Below, piece by piece: positions 1-11,606 of a stretch of 64,000 nt of DNA. The stretch spans positions 24,449,930 to 24,513,929 of the forward strand of contig CM022672.1 in the NCBI GenBank assembly GCA_012295275.1, given 5' to 3'. The translations under genes and the position numbers were made by a program. Within the stretch, counting starts at the first letter, position 1. Each line of letters begins with the position of its first letter. The stretch is from Chrysomallon squamiferum (Eukaryota; Mollusca; Gastropoda; Neomphalida; Peltospiridae). A model generated the notes under the pieces. The model had not been told where the DNA came from. It saw nothing but the letters and a program-made list of their open reading frames with translations, and ran no database searches.

Positions 1-353
1 ATTAAGGTGAAAACAGTCATCCCTAAATACATTTATCAGTGATCATTATTTTCAAACATGTTGCAATGAGCCCCAGTCTTTTAAAGTGCTACACTAACAC
101 AGCTTCAGATATTTTTGTCAAAATCTCAGGACCAGAATCACTTGTTTGGACATGAACTGTCAAAATAAGTTCATAGACGACACCCTTCATTTTGATATAC
201 ACCAGTGATTTTGATGATGAGGATTAACAAGCGCCTGACGTGTGTGACTGAATGAAACTGCCCCGAGAATTACTTAAACAAATCAGAAAAAAATAATAAT
301 AATAATAAAAAAAAATAAAAAATTCAAGGAGGCGCAGTTTTATTCAGTAAAAG

Positions 354-735
354 ATGGATTTCTACATTATTGCTACTCTGTTGATACTACCCCAGTGTAA
401 ATGGTCAAATAATCCCAGAAATCCAAAACTCTACAATGTCTCCATGATGATGAGTGTCCAGGAGGATATTTTTCCTGGGAGAAACAGTGTTATGGAGTCA
501 TTTTTTTCTGGAAAGGCATGAGTGATGATTGTAAGAATTAATATGCACATTGTGAAATAAATCAAATTAGCCAATGAATTCACACCTGTATCTTAACTTT
601 TCAAGTAAGTTTGCTTAAACAAAACTTGCTGGTACCCGAGATAAGCATTCCTATACTGAGGTATGGATCCAGGAAATATAAGAGGGGAAGCTAAGTAACC
701 TGAAGGTCAGCAGCTGGTGCTAAGAAAGCATGCTC
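354..735 (+). pseudogene. C-type-lectin-like gene fragment, broken
   Basis: An ATG at 354 opens a hydrophobic, signal-like start (MDFYIIATLLILPQCKW). About 100 bases on, in another frame from 452, the sequence reads ECPGGYFSWEKQCYGV followed by FFWKGMSDDC. This resembles the first strand of a C-type lectin domain (C-P-x-x-W, then C-Y, then W and C). In-frame stops follow (after DDCKN and again near 586), and no full domain can be read. The two parts are out of frame, so this is a decayed copy or exon fragment rather than a working gene. The family call rests on the short Cys/Trp pattern only. Confidence 0.4.
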
Positions 736-999
736 TACCCAGAAAATTTAGTAAAATATATGTCTGAAAGTAACGAATATCCCTAGACGAGTTTTTAAGG
801 TTGGATTTATCACAGAATTAAACTTATCACAATCATAGCAATAAATAGCAACACTAATTTTCCTTGCAACCAACACAACAAGCCAACATAGAACCAAATA
901 ACAGTCCCACCAAGCACTGGGGGGGGACAAATATTCGTCAGTTGAAACAAATATTCGTTCCAACAAGGTACAAATATTCGTGAAACAATAATTCTTCCA

Positions 1000-1420
1000 T
1001 ACCGGCTCACTGTGGCATACCTGGAAATGATAATGCAGACAGACAGACTAGCAGGTAATGGACAGGATGATAACTGGGTGACATATGAAGCGATGAAATC
1101 CCATATTAAATCTCTATATAGACTTTCCAAACAAACGGATGACTACTACCTACTATCCCTCCATGAACGAGTTATCATTGTCCGAATAAGGAATGGACAC
1201 AACAGGTTAAACCAGCATATGCATATGACTGTGATAAGTTCTGGCTGGTATCTTTTTTCATATGCTTCTGTGGAGAAGAAGAACAGACGACTAAACACAT
1301 CATCATTCTAAACTGCATAAACCTACAGCAGCTGAGGGAAACTCCAGAAGACTTGCATGGCAACCGAAGTCATCCGCTGGCCTTGACATGTAGTCAAAAA
1401 GCGAACGAAAATAAGAAGAA
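1000..1420 (+). mobile_element. Non-LTR retrotransposon fragment, RNase H end (Jockey-like)
   Basis: Around 1003-1060 one frame reads PAHCGIPGNDNADRQ, the conserved end of the RNase H domain found in Jockey/I-type LINEs. After a frameshift, 1012-1311 reads VTYEAMKSHIKSLYRL and then RVIIVRIRNGHNRLNQH, the usual segment between RNase H and the C-terminal zinc-binding motif. Another frame near 1265-1310 gives CFCGEEEQTTKHII. At least two frameshifts separate these pieces, so the copy is dead. It may be the same broad family as the minus-strand LINE at 24.2-26.6 kb, but the two do not overlap in the parts preserved. Confidence 0.7.
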
Positions 1421-1957
1421 CCCTAAAAGTATTCTGACTGCATTGTCTTAGCATAAATAACATTGTGACGCATCAATGTTTTTGCCGAAAGAGTTCCGAT
1501 CGATCCCTGCAATTATTATCAAATGGTAAGGATAAATTAAAGATGTTTCGTATTTCAAAATTGTAAACTACAGGCATCTTAGATCTACTTATATAACTTT
1601 CAAGAAATATAATATTTTGTAAGTTTATAATATGGGGTATATTATTATTCTAAGGAACTATAGAAAGGACAACATTTATATCCAATTACTGAGAAAATTT
1701 CGCTGAAATTCCAACAGAGAAAACTTCATATAAGGTAAACATAAATAACTACAAAGATTTGACTCCGAAGCAGATGACAGTAATTATATGATGTTGAAAC
1801 TATATCCTGTTAAGCTCAGATTTGCATACGTCTCCCTCTGACTTAACGTCGTTGATAGAAACGAGTACTGCTTTTATAGTTCTCAGCACTTGAGAATGAA
1901 TTAAGTAATCCTACAAATGTTATTTTACGACTGCAGATTGTAAGGAAGCATGAAGTG

Positions 1958-2469
1958 TGAATAATTGGATCTTGCGTTGTCCACTGTGCAGGAATCCAAG
2001 CAGAGCAAAGCCCACATGGAGGCAACCTAGGTTTGCAGGAGGCAGGTGTCGAGGTAAAATGGTATGGCAACAGGGGAATGAGGTGGTAGCAGCTAGACAG
2101 TTTCATTTTAGAGAAGCTGGGTTTGAATGACATGGTAACGATGAAGTCCAGGGAGCTGATTCAGAAAATCACTTCCTCGGTCCTGCGACTGAAAGCACCC
2201 TCCCCTCTGTGAGGATCATATGGTCAAATATGCTGCCTCGCGTCTACTAGCATAGGGCTAAACACCCAGTGCAAGTAGACAAGGCCAGAAAAAGAGTGAA
2301 CATCACAGCAAAATCACGGGTTCTTGCAGACGGAGCAGCCGTCATTGAGCACACCGCAGTGCAAGTGGGAGATTTCGATTTGTTCAGGACTGATGGGGTC
2401 TACTTGTCATTCAAGGGAAATACATTGTACCTGGAAGGAATGCAGAAAACAGTGGAATGTTATGCTTGA
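1958..2469 (+). pseudogene. SGNH/GDSL-hydrolase-like domain of a mobile element, broken
   Basis: From about 1961 a frame reads IIGSCVVHCAGIQAEQ, then NLGLQEAGVEVKWYGNRGMRW, a stop where Trp/Glu is expected, and KSRELIQKITSSVLRLKA, then another stop. In the frame at 2269-2469 the end reads VDKARKRVNITAKS and FDLFRTDGVYLSFKGNTLYL. The block order (GxS-like start, VxWxGxRGMRW, final DGVxLSxxGN with the catalytic Asp/His region) matches the SGNH-hydrolase-like domain common in repetitive ORFs of fish and invertebrates. Here the catalytic His position of DGVHLS is Tyr, and the central part around the expected LGxND is shortened. The transposon class cannot be told from this fragment. Confidence 0.5.
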
Positions 2470-2619
2470 GGGGGATGGCAAGGTGTTTCCATGAAGTAAA
2501 TGGATAGATAGAGTGGATATAGACTCACCCCGGGAGACAGCTGCAGAGCTACGGTTCACCTGGACCAGGGTTTAGACTTCACCTATTGAAATGTAGGGGA
2601 ACAGGTTATTACCAAAGGA

Positions 2620-3100
2620 TTCACTGGCATGTGCCAGACGAATCCGCTCCGCCTTCGGGGCCGAAGTGGAGTGGTTCAGCCCACCTACAAATTACTGACG
2701 GGGCAGATAAGGTAATGTAGATATACTTGATCTTCGGGGCCGAAGACGAGTTTTGTCCACCTACGAATTTTACCGAAGGGGCTGGTTTAATTAGGGCAAT
2801 TACGGCTTGGGAACCTTGGCTCTTGCCAACTCTCTGATTTAAGGACAGGAGGGGTATAAGCAGCCAACCATGTATACCATGATTGGCAATGACGAGCTGC
2901 ATACTCTATCAAGAGGGCAGTCAGAATGTCTCCAGGGGGACCTTGGTTATTAGTTTTATTCAGCTGCGGCCAGGTTTTTTTATCCAACAATAAAATGGGC
3001 TTGGGGTATTCATGTAAATGTAAATAATTGTACATCATGAAAGATCTGACCTGTACATAACTGTATAAATAAATATGTATATTTGTTATCATTTGTAACG
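2620..3100. repeat. Probable non-coding tail of the SGNH-domain element, with twin hairpins
   Basis: This GC-richer stretch lies next to the SGNH-like remnant. It holds two copies of CTTCGGGGCCGAAG (2653-2666 and 2732-2745, 79 bases apart), each a perfect 6-bp stem with a GG loop, and each followed by a related CCACCTAC-AATT segment. The end is AT-rich with AATAAA-like motifs near 2990 and 3070. I see no coding sequence. Confidence 0.35.
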
Positions 3101-4336
3101 TTTTTTATCTGGGCATTAATTTTATATCTTTCCAGATGCAGAACAAAGCTCGTAATATTTGGCGCCCATTTGTCTTCAGAATTCGTATACTAAAATATCT
3201 TTAGAAATAAAGGATTTACCTGTACAATTAACAGAAGATGATGGCCTAAGCACGGTTCGCCACTGCTGAATAACAGTTAAGATTCATGAAATAAGAATGA
3301 AAAAATCATAACCCTTTTTCAGGTTTTATTCTAGGCCATTCCAGGACAGACTTAATAATATCTCTTGGTGTAGAAAAAAGTAAAAGAAATGAAACCCAGT
3401 TACCTAACAAGCCTGCATACATATTAAAGTACAGATTAAATAAATACTAATTAAAGATAAATTCGATTTCATAAAAGTGAATTTTATTTAAACGAATAAA
3501 CAAAATGTGGAGAGACAATAAATTAAGTAAAAAGTATATAAAAATAAAAATTAAAAATCACTGCAGAAAACTAAACCTTAATTTTGTAATTTAGATCATG
3601 ATAAATAAATAAAAGAAGCTCACTTTTTAGAAATATACATTATTTATATGCAACAGGTCCTTAGTATATCAAAAAGGAAGTGACCGAGCACTTTTTTCAT
3701 TTATGACTGATGACAGAGGAAGCTTTGATGAAGCTGCATGTCAGTATTGACTCAGAAATATTCAATCAATCATAAATAGTATTCTGAAGTCATCAAACTA
3801 TCAAACACATAGGTACGTCTTTTCTTTATTTTATACAGTTTTGAAAATATATTGCTTTCTTCTAACGATTAGTTTGCTTTTATTTTCTTCATCTCCATTC
3901 AAATTAGATTAATTATGCATTGATTTGAATTACGAAAATATTAGATGTTCCAAAAAGAGTTTGATCGTTTAAATTAATTTATACTTTCAGGCGTTTACGT
4001 TCATATTGAAGCTGTTTCATTAATGTGACTAATGGTTTAGATATTAACTTGAAATCTATTGATTTTTCATGTGAATATTAGAAAAAAATGCATACATTTG
4101 TAAATACTTATATATATATATATATATATATTCACGATAAATTAACATATGAAAGATATATAATAAATATTACATTAACTTTCTGTTTGTTTATTTTTGT
4201 TATAAATATTATAAGAAAAGTCAGATCGCAAAGAACATTTCAACGCATCTTATTCAAATTCCTATAATCTTTTTTTAAAGCTAATGATTATTTCAACAAA
4301 TACAAAAATTTAATTAGAAATTATCTTACATTTCAG
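3101..4336 (+). promoter_or_regulatory. Upstream region and candidate 5' non-coding exon of the secreted-protein gene
   Basis: No ORF of note is present. Coding exon 1 of the next gene is preceded by a strong acceptor (CTTACATTTCAG ending at 4336), which implies a non-coding first exon upstream. A good donor, ACATAG|GTACGT, lies at 3812/3813 and could end that exon. TTATTTATATG near 3640-3652 is TATA-like. An (AT)n run at 4108-4131 sits in the putative intron. The promoter and first exon are inference. Confidence 0.25.
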
Positions 4337-4357
4337 GTTAGAGCTCTGCATGTAACA

Positions 4358-7101
4358 ATGAAGATGTTACTGGTGTTGATTGCCTTACTTGTGTGTTCGG
4401 GAATTGCTGAAGAATTTGGTAACGGTTGCTTTTGGCTAAATATCATTTCATCGCTTTCTTTTATTCTTTAACATTGATATAATAATATTTTAAAAAAACT
4501 AACTATATAGAGACAATATTTTTTTGTGCACATTATACACAGCTATAAAACAAAATACTCCCCCACCGCAAAACACTATGTAGGGCTATACGTTTAAACA
4601 GAATTTAAAACATTCATAAAATGTAGTTAAATTAAGCAACATTTATTTTCGTTAATTACAATTAATGTCGCATTAAGCATAGTGATACGGGATTCCTTAA
4701 CTATCAACTTAATGACAATAATTTGTATAGTAGATGAATGTGTCTGTTATAATGATCACTGCAAATTTTAGAATACAGATTTTTTATGTATGTGGCATAA
4801 AATTCATATAATGTGAGAATGTGGTCACTTGTACAATAATCCTTCCTAAATCCTACTTAAACTTCAAAACAGACTATAATATGGTTTCAGAAACAACTTT
4901 AATCTATTATTTAACACAGTAGTAAAAAGCTTTCCAAGATAATTAAGAAATGTAATACATACATACATACATTCATATACGTATTTGCGTCACACATACA
5001 TATACATGTAGCACCAACATTTTATGTTACCTTTCTATGTGTAGAATCTGAAAAGAGAATATTCATTCCTAAATAAAAACCTGTGACGGGTTTCAAATAA
5101 AAATAAATACAGGCAAAAATGACGAAAGACAAAAAAGAACGGCATGCTTCGTGGGAAGCGATGATTACACTCGATTATAGAGCAAGGTAGTTTAAGACTG
5201 TCTTGGTGGCCGAATGGTATCTTTGTCCGCCTGTGTAGTTGCCATACGTTTTAGGATACTTTTAAATATGTTTTTAGAAATGTTTTGTATTATTTTAAAA
5301 GTATTTTTGTATATATAGTTTTAAAATATTTTATGTATGTGCATAAATGGCAAAATAATAAATATGTAGGCAAAACTACTCAGTACACGCTAATTAGCTT
5401 TAAAACTAAAAGGACACTGTACATTCAATCAACTCCAATCGCTAGAGATAAAATTAAAAAATAATATTAAAAAATAATAATAACAAAATACTGCTAATCC
5501 GTAGGTTGTTTTAATTCTTGAATATGTAAATACATAATTATACATATATATTTACATAAACACACACAAACACATGCATATATACATACATACATATATA
5601 TATATATAAAATTCATACACAAACGTGTGTATGTGTGGACAGGCGATAGCAAACGATTTTTTTCAGTTATTGCCTCAATTAAGCTGACATAAAATATTCA
5701 ATGTAATCTTTGCCGAGGGGTGGACAATCAATTAACACATTACATATAGTAGCTTCTACAGTTTGCTGATTTGATTATAATATGACCCAGTTTGATTAAT
5801 GTAATCCAGCTTATTCCTGTTTCATGTATCATGTTTTATTTTTATACTTTTACCTGTTACCTTCTATGATTAGTTCTTACCAAAGGCTCATTATAGCTAT
5901 GGTAGCTAAAATGATTGATTGAGGAAGGTTAATTGCAGTAACCTGAAGCCATGTCTCGCAATATAATCTGCTGAAATTCACTAAACAGATGACATGAGTC
6001 ACACAGCTTCCCAATCCGGGAAGGTTAAAAGTTATAAATTGAAATTCAGTGACGACAACCAAATACAGGTTTTTCTGAGACAATTCCAATAAATATTATG
6101 AATCGCCCATGCACTCAACCAGGCCATATTCATAGGTAGTTGTGAATCGTGTTTAACTATAGCACATATTACCAGACACTCGTTTTAATATGTTTAATAA
6201 TTTACGTTTGTTTTCTACATTTTCAGATCTTTTGCTCGTGTACTTTTTTAAATTCATATACAGTAAAGAGGTTATTCTTCTTATTATTATTATATTGACA
6301 TTAACTGCTTAATGTTTATTCTGACAATCTGTATCAAATTTGCACAAACGCTGTGTATTTGTGTAACATTATAATGTATATCTTAGTTTATGTGTATTGG
6401 GTATTGTGTGAGACTGTTATTTATTTTATACCGATTTTATTATTATTTTATTTTCATTCTAAGGCTGTGTACAGTATCCTGCAACTCCACATTCCAGTCA
6501 TAACAAATGGAATGTCTTTGTTGTTTATCCTCGAAAGTATGCGGATAAAGTAATAGTCGACATCAACATTGTCAGACGGAATTTCTACCGCTGTGAGGTG
6601 ATTAAAGACGGGATTCAGACGTTATTTTATGGAACCAACGGGACACATTACTGGGTGGAAAAGGGATGTGGTGGAGACTTTTTGATAACTGAATGTCCAG
6701 CTCCTGGCGAAAATCCAGTCAGGTACTAGTTTTCAAAAATAAATAAATCAATGGACTCTTTTGGGAATTGAAAGGTTTCTTGATTTTATTTTTATTATTA
6801 TTTTTTTTTTTTTTTTTCGACATTTTTTTTTTTTTTTTTTTCATTTGGTTTCAATTATTATTTAACTTATTTTTATAAACTGTTAGGTAATTTTTACATG
6901 ATGCAAGATTGTTAGACATGATATTTGATATAATTTATTATTAAAAATTTATACTATTTCAGTGCGACTGGTGCGACTCCCTTCAGCAACCCTGAAAGTT
7001 CGGGTGATATTATGGGACTCTCTGATTTGTTTCAACATGTGACCGCTGCTTTTCAGAAACTAAAAAGTCAATGGCAACAAATGTCTTCTTCTGAAATATA
7101 A
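4358..7101 (+). CDS. Small secreted four-cysteine protein of unknown family (152 aa, three exons)
   Basis: Exons 4358-4418, 6464-6722 and 6963-7101 join with matching phases (1, then 2) and GT/AG borders into 152 codons plus TAA. Residues 1-17 form a clear signal peptide (MKMLLVLIALLVCSGIA). The mature part has only four cysteines (C22, C64, C89, C98), all encoded by exons 2 and the first residues after the signal. It has one sequon (N79-G-T) and a core motif YWVEKGCGGDF (83-93). Exon 3 encodes a hydrophilic, Gln/Ser-rich tail of about 45 residues with a short amphipathic stretch (DLFQHVTAAFQKLK). AATAAA occurs twice just after the stop (7110-7119), so the gene looks complete. I do not recognise the family. 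The WVxxGCxxxF motif is faintly like DUF3011-type secreted domains, but this is too weak for a call. An extracellular role is likely. The 2-kb first intron contains only AT-rich sequence. Confidence 0.8.
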
Positions 7102-7109
7102 TGACATTA

Positions 7110-7119
7110 AATAAATAAA
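7110..7119 (+). terminator. Polyadenylation signals of the secreted-protein gene
   Basis: Two overlapping AATAAA hexamers (7110-7115 and 7114-7119) begin nine bases after the TAA stop. This is close to the stop, so the 3' UTR would be very short. Confidence 0.6.
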
Positions 7120-7324
7120 ATAAAATATTGGATACATGACCTTATGGTTTTTCTCATGTTTTATGTATGTTTGTCAAGTATATAGATATACTGGATTCGA
7201 AAACTTGTTTCTCTATATTTAATTTCTTCGTATATTACATACATTCTAGAAGGACGATCACACTTTTTTATAAACAAAGGTGAATATGTATATTTCTGAA
7301 CATCTAATACATTAAATTACAGAA

Positions 7325-8009
7325 TCATAAATAGTTTGAGTGCCCCAACCCACAATTTTTTGCTTTGAGTTCCGAGCCAAAATTCGAGTTATGAGCGAGT
7401 TTCAGACACACCGCCGCTAGTTGGCGCAACGAACAACACAACATCCGGCTAGCATCCCACGTCGTACTCATTTACTTCACGTGGTCACCTCGCCCCAGAA
7501 GCATCTATTGTGTTTTGTGCAGTAGTTTGCCAAATTTCTTTTTTCTGCCCATGAATCCTAAGAACGTGCAAAAGGACAGTGCTGAGAAGAAGCGGATGAT
7601 GTATATTGAATTAAAGCTTGAATTCATAGAAAAACATGAGCGAGATGTGTATGTAGTCGACTTGGCGAAGCAGTACGAGCGTAGTATTTCTACGGTATGT
7701 ACCATACTGAAGCTGAAGGAGTCGATAAAGACTGTACCTCCAGCCAAAGGCGTTAAAATAATTCGTCTAAATACACTTTACAAAACCAATTTATTTTGTT
7801 TTTATACAATATTTGTCATTGATAAATCCATTTTTCTTATTTAAAAACAAGTTTCAAAAAAAAAAAAAAAAAAAAAAAAGAATAAAACAGATGGTTTGTT
7901 GGGGCTGGAACGGATTAATGGTATTTCAATTAATTTCAGTTGGGAAAATTGATTTGATATACGAGCTCAGTCAAGGAACGAATTAAACTCGTATGTCAAG
8001 GTACCACTA
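7325..8009 (+). mobile_element. Deleted Tigger/pogo-like DNA transposon, copy 1
   Basis: The element shares both outer ends with the longer copy at 36.4-38.0 kb. Left part: GCTTTGAGTTCCGAGCC. Right part: TTAATTTCAGTTGGGAAAA, then GAACGAATTAAACTCGTATG. ATG 7551 opens a 97-codon ORF starting MNPKNVQKDSAEKK. It continues with ELKLEFIEKHER and VVDLAKQYERSISTVCTIL, a psq/CENP-B-type helix-turn-helix typical of pogo/Tigger transposases. The DDE catalytic part is missing; unrelated AT-rich sequence and an A-tract (7856-7879) fill its place. The left terminal repeat is degenerate, so the start is approximate. Confidence 0.7.
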
Positions 8010-11000
8010 TTCAGTTCTGCACCTCCATGTAATGCAAGCCATGATCCATGAAATTATTTATCTTGATTAAATTAATTAAATAACATTTTATGTATTAATG
8101 CATGCAAACACAATTTATTATCTTTCTACAAATACATTTCACGAGCCATCTGACAGGATCTTTCCAAAGGATGATTTTGTTTATTTATTTATTTATTATT
8201 GATTTTTTTAAAAATCTTACAAATATCACAATTAAATTAATATAGACTGAATCAAGCCACACCTCAGTTGCAATGAATAAACAATTACAGATCTTCAGTC
8301 CAGAAGGTTGTGTTAACTTAAGATTAGGACTACATCCTCTCCGTCTACTCAGTGCTAATTTAAAAAAAAAAAAAAAATTAATGCCAGGTTCTTGTTATAG
8401 TTAGTATTAGTTCTGTATGTAATTAGATCAATTTGAATTTATTCTGGTTTTAATTTTTATCTTCCGTTTTCCTTCATTTCATCGTACATTTATTATTTTG
8501 TGTGTTTTCTGTTTCTCTTTGGTTTATTACTCTATACAATCATGAAATAATTTTATAATAAATAAATAAAAATTCTACATTTGAAATATTCTGTAAATAT
8601 GCTAAAGAAATATTTACTATTATATTTGGTAGTATAAAAATAAAATTAATATTACTTAAACCAGGAAATTTGATACCTTGTGAAGTGAACACTTAAGCAG
8701 TTCAAACAAATGCAAATTACTGAAATTTCATCAACATTTCAAGGTACAGATAATCAAGAAGAAAAGACAAATATGTTTTGGCATTCTTGCCCTGTGAATT
8801 GGGAGACACCTACTACTGTGTGGTGAAAGGTCCACCCTTATAAACTTTCAAAGAAAATGGCAAAATTGTCTGGCTTAAAGTTTAACTGAATCACTTAAAA
8901 ATTAATTTGGTTATAACATCAGTGCCATAAAGTAGTTTTGAAAATACAGTTTATTCATGGTTTTGCTTAACAAAGTACAGTATTGTATCAGAGTTTACTA
9001 TTACATGTATAAATATGTATTTATAATTAATAGGTGCAAGTGCTAAAAAGGTGAATAATTTTATCGATGAATTGAGGGTAAAAGGTGAAAAACTTTGGTG
9101 ATTTACACACCTTTTCTTCTACAAACATCAAATTTTATGCCCTTATTTTAATTATTATTTTGTTTATTCTTGTTGTTTTTTTATTACATTTTTATAATTT
9201 ATATGAAAAGGGTTTCAGATCTGAATAATTTTATCAATGAATTGAGCGTACATCTGCTAGAAACACAAAAAAAAGATCTTCAGCATTGTTCTTCATCTTT
9301 AGCCAAAAATACAACTGCCTTCGTCTCATCACTGACCATGTTGTAAAAATCTGTAGAGTTCTTTAGATATCGATAAGTAAATGACTAAGTAGCCTGGAAG
9401 TGATGTTCTTATATATGTATCATGATCTTATAGTATTACTTTACCTGCCTGCTATAAATTGACATTTCCTTGTTCTCCCTTTAAGTTGTAGATCATGCGC
9501 CAAAGTAGTTTCACGACACGTAAATCACATGCCAAAGTAGATTCATGACACACAGATCACACGTCAAAGTGGCACTGAAATAAGTTTCACTCACTTCTTG
9601 CTGCTGAAACAAGTGTGATATTAACAACGATAGTCTTACACACTTATCTTTTATTTTGTTTAGGAATAATCAAAGTATGCTTAAAATTTTAAAAATATTT
9701 TATGAAGTTTAGCTTTTGAACTTGAGGGGAGTTTCCAGCAATCTCACCATGGGTAGGTCATGAAGTTAGTTTCAATTGAAACTTCAATGTCAGTCTGTAT
9801 CTCCTAATTCTTGTTTTGCTTTCACTGTTTCAGTGTTAATTAATGAAACACAATATTTTATTTTAATTCAAACAATCCAAGTTGCAAAAAGCAAGTCCAG
9901 AAATATACTTGGACCTATTATTTAGTCCATCAACAAAATGCAGAATTGTCAGCAATTTCAAATTTGAAAGTAAACTGAAAAGTACATGATCAAAATACAA
10001 TTAACAAATCACAAGTGCTTACTACATATCTGATTAGATAAGCACATAGTTTTATGATCTGAAATAGTTATGTTTGTTCAAAATAGCCAGGCTTCTAGTT
10101 TAGTAGTACAGTTCATGCTACTTTATTATAGTTCAATTGCCAGCTCACTGATATCTGAAATTTAAGTTAATTATAGACAAGTTTGTCTTTATTCATTCAA
10201 AGTTTGAACCAAGTCAATATGATGGTTTTTAAGTTATGGCCATTTATGTGTTTTTTTACTGTATGGTGATAATCTGTTTATGTCCACACAAGTCATTTTG
10301 GACTTTTTTTCATGTTTGGAAGATTTTATCATCAAGCAAAATACAATGGTTATTGTCAAAACATTTACAAGTGCTCAAATGAATGTTGACTGCTATGATT
10401 GATTAAAAAGATGAAACTGTTTCATCAGACAAGCTAAAATACAACGATTACTGTCAAAATTTTTACAAGTGCTCTCTTACATTCAGGAAATAGAACAAGG
10501 TATTGCCAAAAATTGTTTTTGCCACATCTGACATTTTAAGTATTAAATTTTTCCCATTTTTATGAGTGGACACTTTTGTTTTTGATACTGCATACTCAAC
10601 CTTGAAACCTTTTTTTTTGTTGTTCTGTTTTTGTATTTAAAAGTTATTTAACTAACAGAAAATGAAAATTAATATAAAATTATGGCTCTCGCTACCTACG
10701 CCTGTCTACATTAATCAACAGCAAACAAAACACTTTCGTTGAAAAAAAACAAAAAAACCCAAACCATCATATTTTGTTTCATATGCCTTGATGATCACAC
10801 TAAAATCTTGACAAAAGCATAAAAACCAACACATCATACATAACAAAATTCTTGTAAAACTGTTTGAGTGTTTGTGTAAAACACATTCGCCGAATGATTA
10901 AGTCCAATTTAAGGCGTTTCAGAATAAGTATTCTTGTTTATTAACGAAATATCAGTACATTTCAAGATTTACGATGCGTCCCAGATATTGTGAAGCGTAC

Positions 11001-11100
11001 CTTTATTTGAAAATATTACATAATTCAGTTGTTTTTAATTTAAATGCAACATAAAATAACCTATTTGTGCCTCATAGTGATAGTAAGGGACATAACTGTT
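8010..11100. other. Gene-free intergenic region
   Basis: No exon or recognisable element was found. It contains a three-copy 32-bp minisatellite (9491-9587), a pair of related segments about 170 bases apart (9051 and 9221, both reading TGAATAATTTTATC) and another pair 98 bases apart (10341 and 10439, both followed by a near-copy of GTCAAAA and TTTACAAGTGCTC). Confidence 0.5.
9491..9587. repeat. 32-bp minisatellite, three diverged copies
   Basis: Copies start at 9492, 9524 and 9556. Each begins ATCA, runs through a GCCAAAGTAG or GTCAAAGTGG core and, in the first two, ends with TTCA(C/T)GACAC. It is short and diverged. Confidence 0.6.
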
Positions 11101-11213
11101 GCCGGAAGCAAATTAGAGGATAACACGTCTCGATTTACTGGCATGCTAATTTGTAGCTGTGGTTGACATATGGAGAAAACGGAGCTTTGTTTTGTTTAAG
11201 TTACGGCAACAAC
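11101..11213 (+). promoter_or_regulatory. Probable HSPA13 core promoter / 5' UTR
   Basis: The 110 bases before the start codon are less AT-rich than their surroundings and contain several CpGs. GCCGGAAGC at 11101-11109 is a good ETS-type site, common in TATA-less housekeeping promoters. No TATA box is seen nearby. The transcription start is not determined. Confidence 0.3.
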
Positions 11214-11570
11214 ATGAGTGCAACGTTTATAATATTGGGTATACTTACATATTTTCAGTTACAGTGAATTTGAAGTTAACAATACTGTACTGTAGTGTAC
11301 ATTGTTCTGTAATTTAATTGAAAAAAAAAGACAACTGTTCTAACTTTATTGACTGTCCTTTTAATATTTTCACCCACTTTTCTTATTCAGCATCATAATG
11401 TGCAAATTATAATTAATGGTATGCATTAAGTTTATACCGTTTGATTTTTATGTTAGTTTGTGACATATGGAATTTGGATTGTCTTTAACTACTGATCTGT
11501 TTGATATCTTATACATGTAGTGTGCCCATAAAACGTAATTTTTACAATATGAAATACTATCATTAGCATA

Positions 11571-11606
<36 letters not shown>

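Noticed and set aside
810-1130. Minus-strand ORFs of 72 and 106 codons
   Set aside because: They overlap the plus-strand RNase H-type remnant and have hydrophobic, unordered content; shadows of that fragment.
5205-5260. TGGCCGAATGG resembles a tRNA A-box, so possibly a tRNA-derived SINE
   Set aside because: No B-box (GGTTCGAxTCC) at the right distance and no tRNA-like fold; a single 11-base match is not enough.
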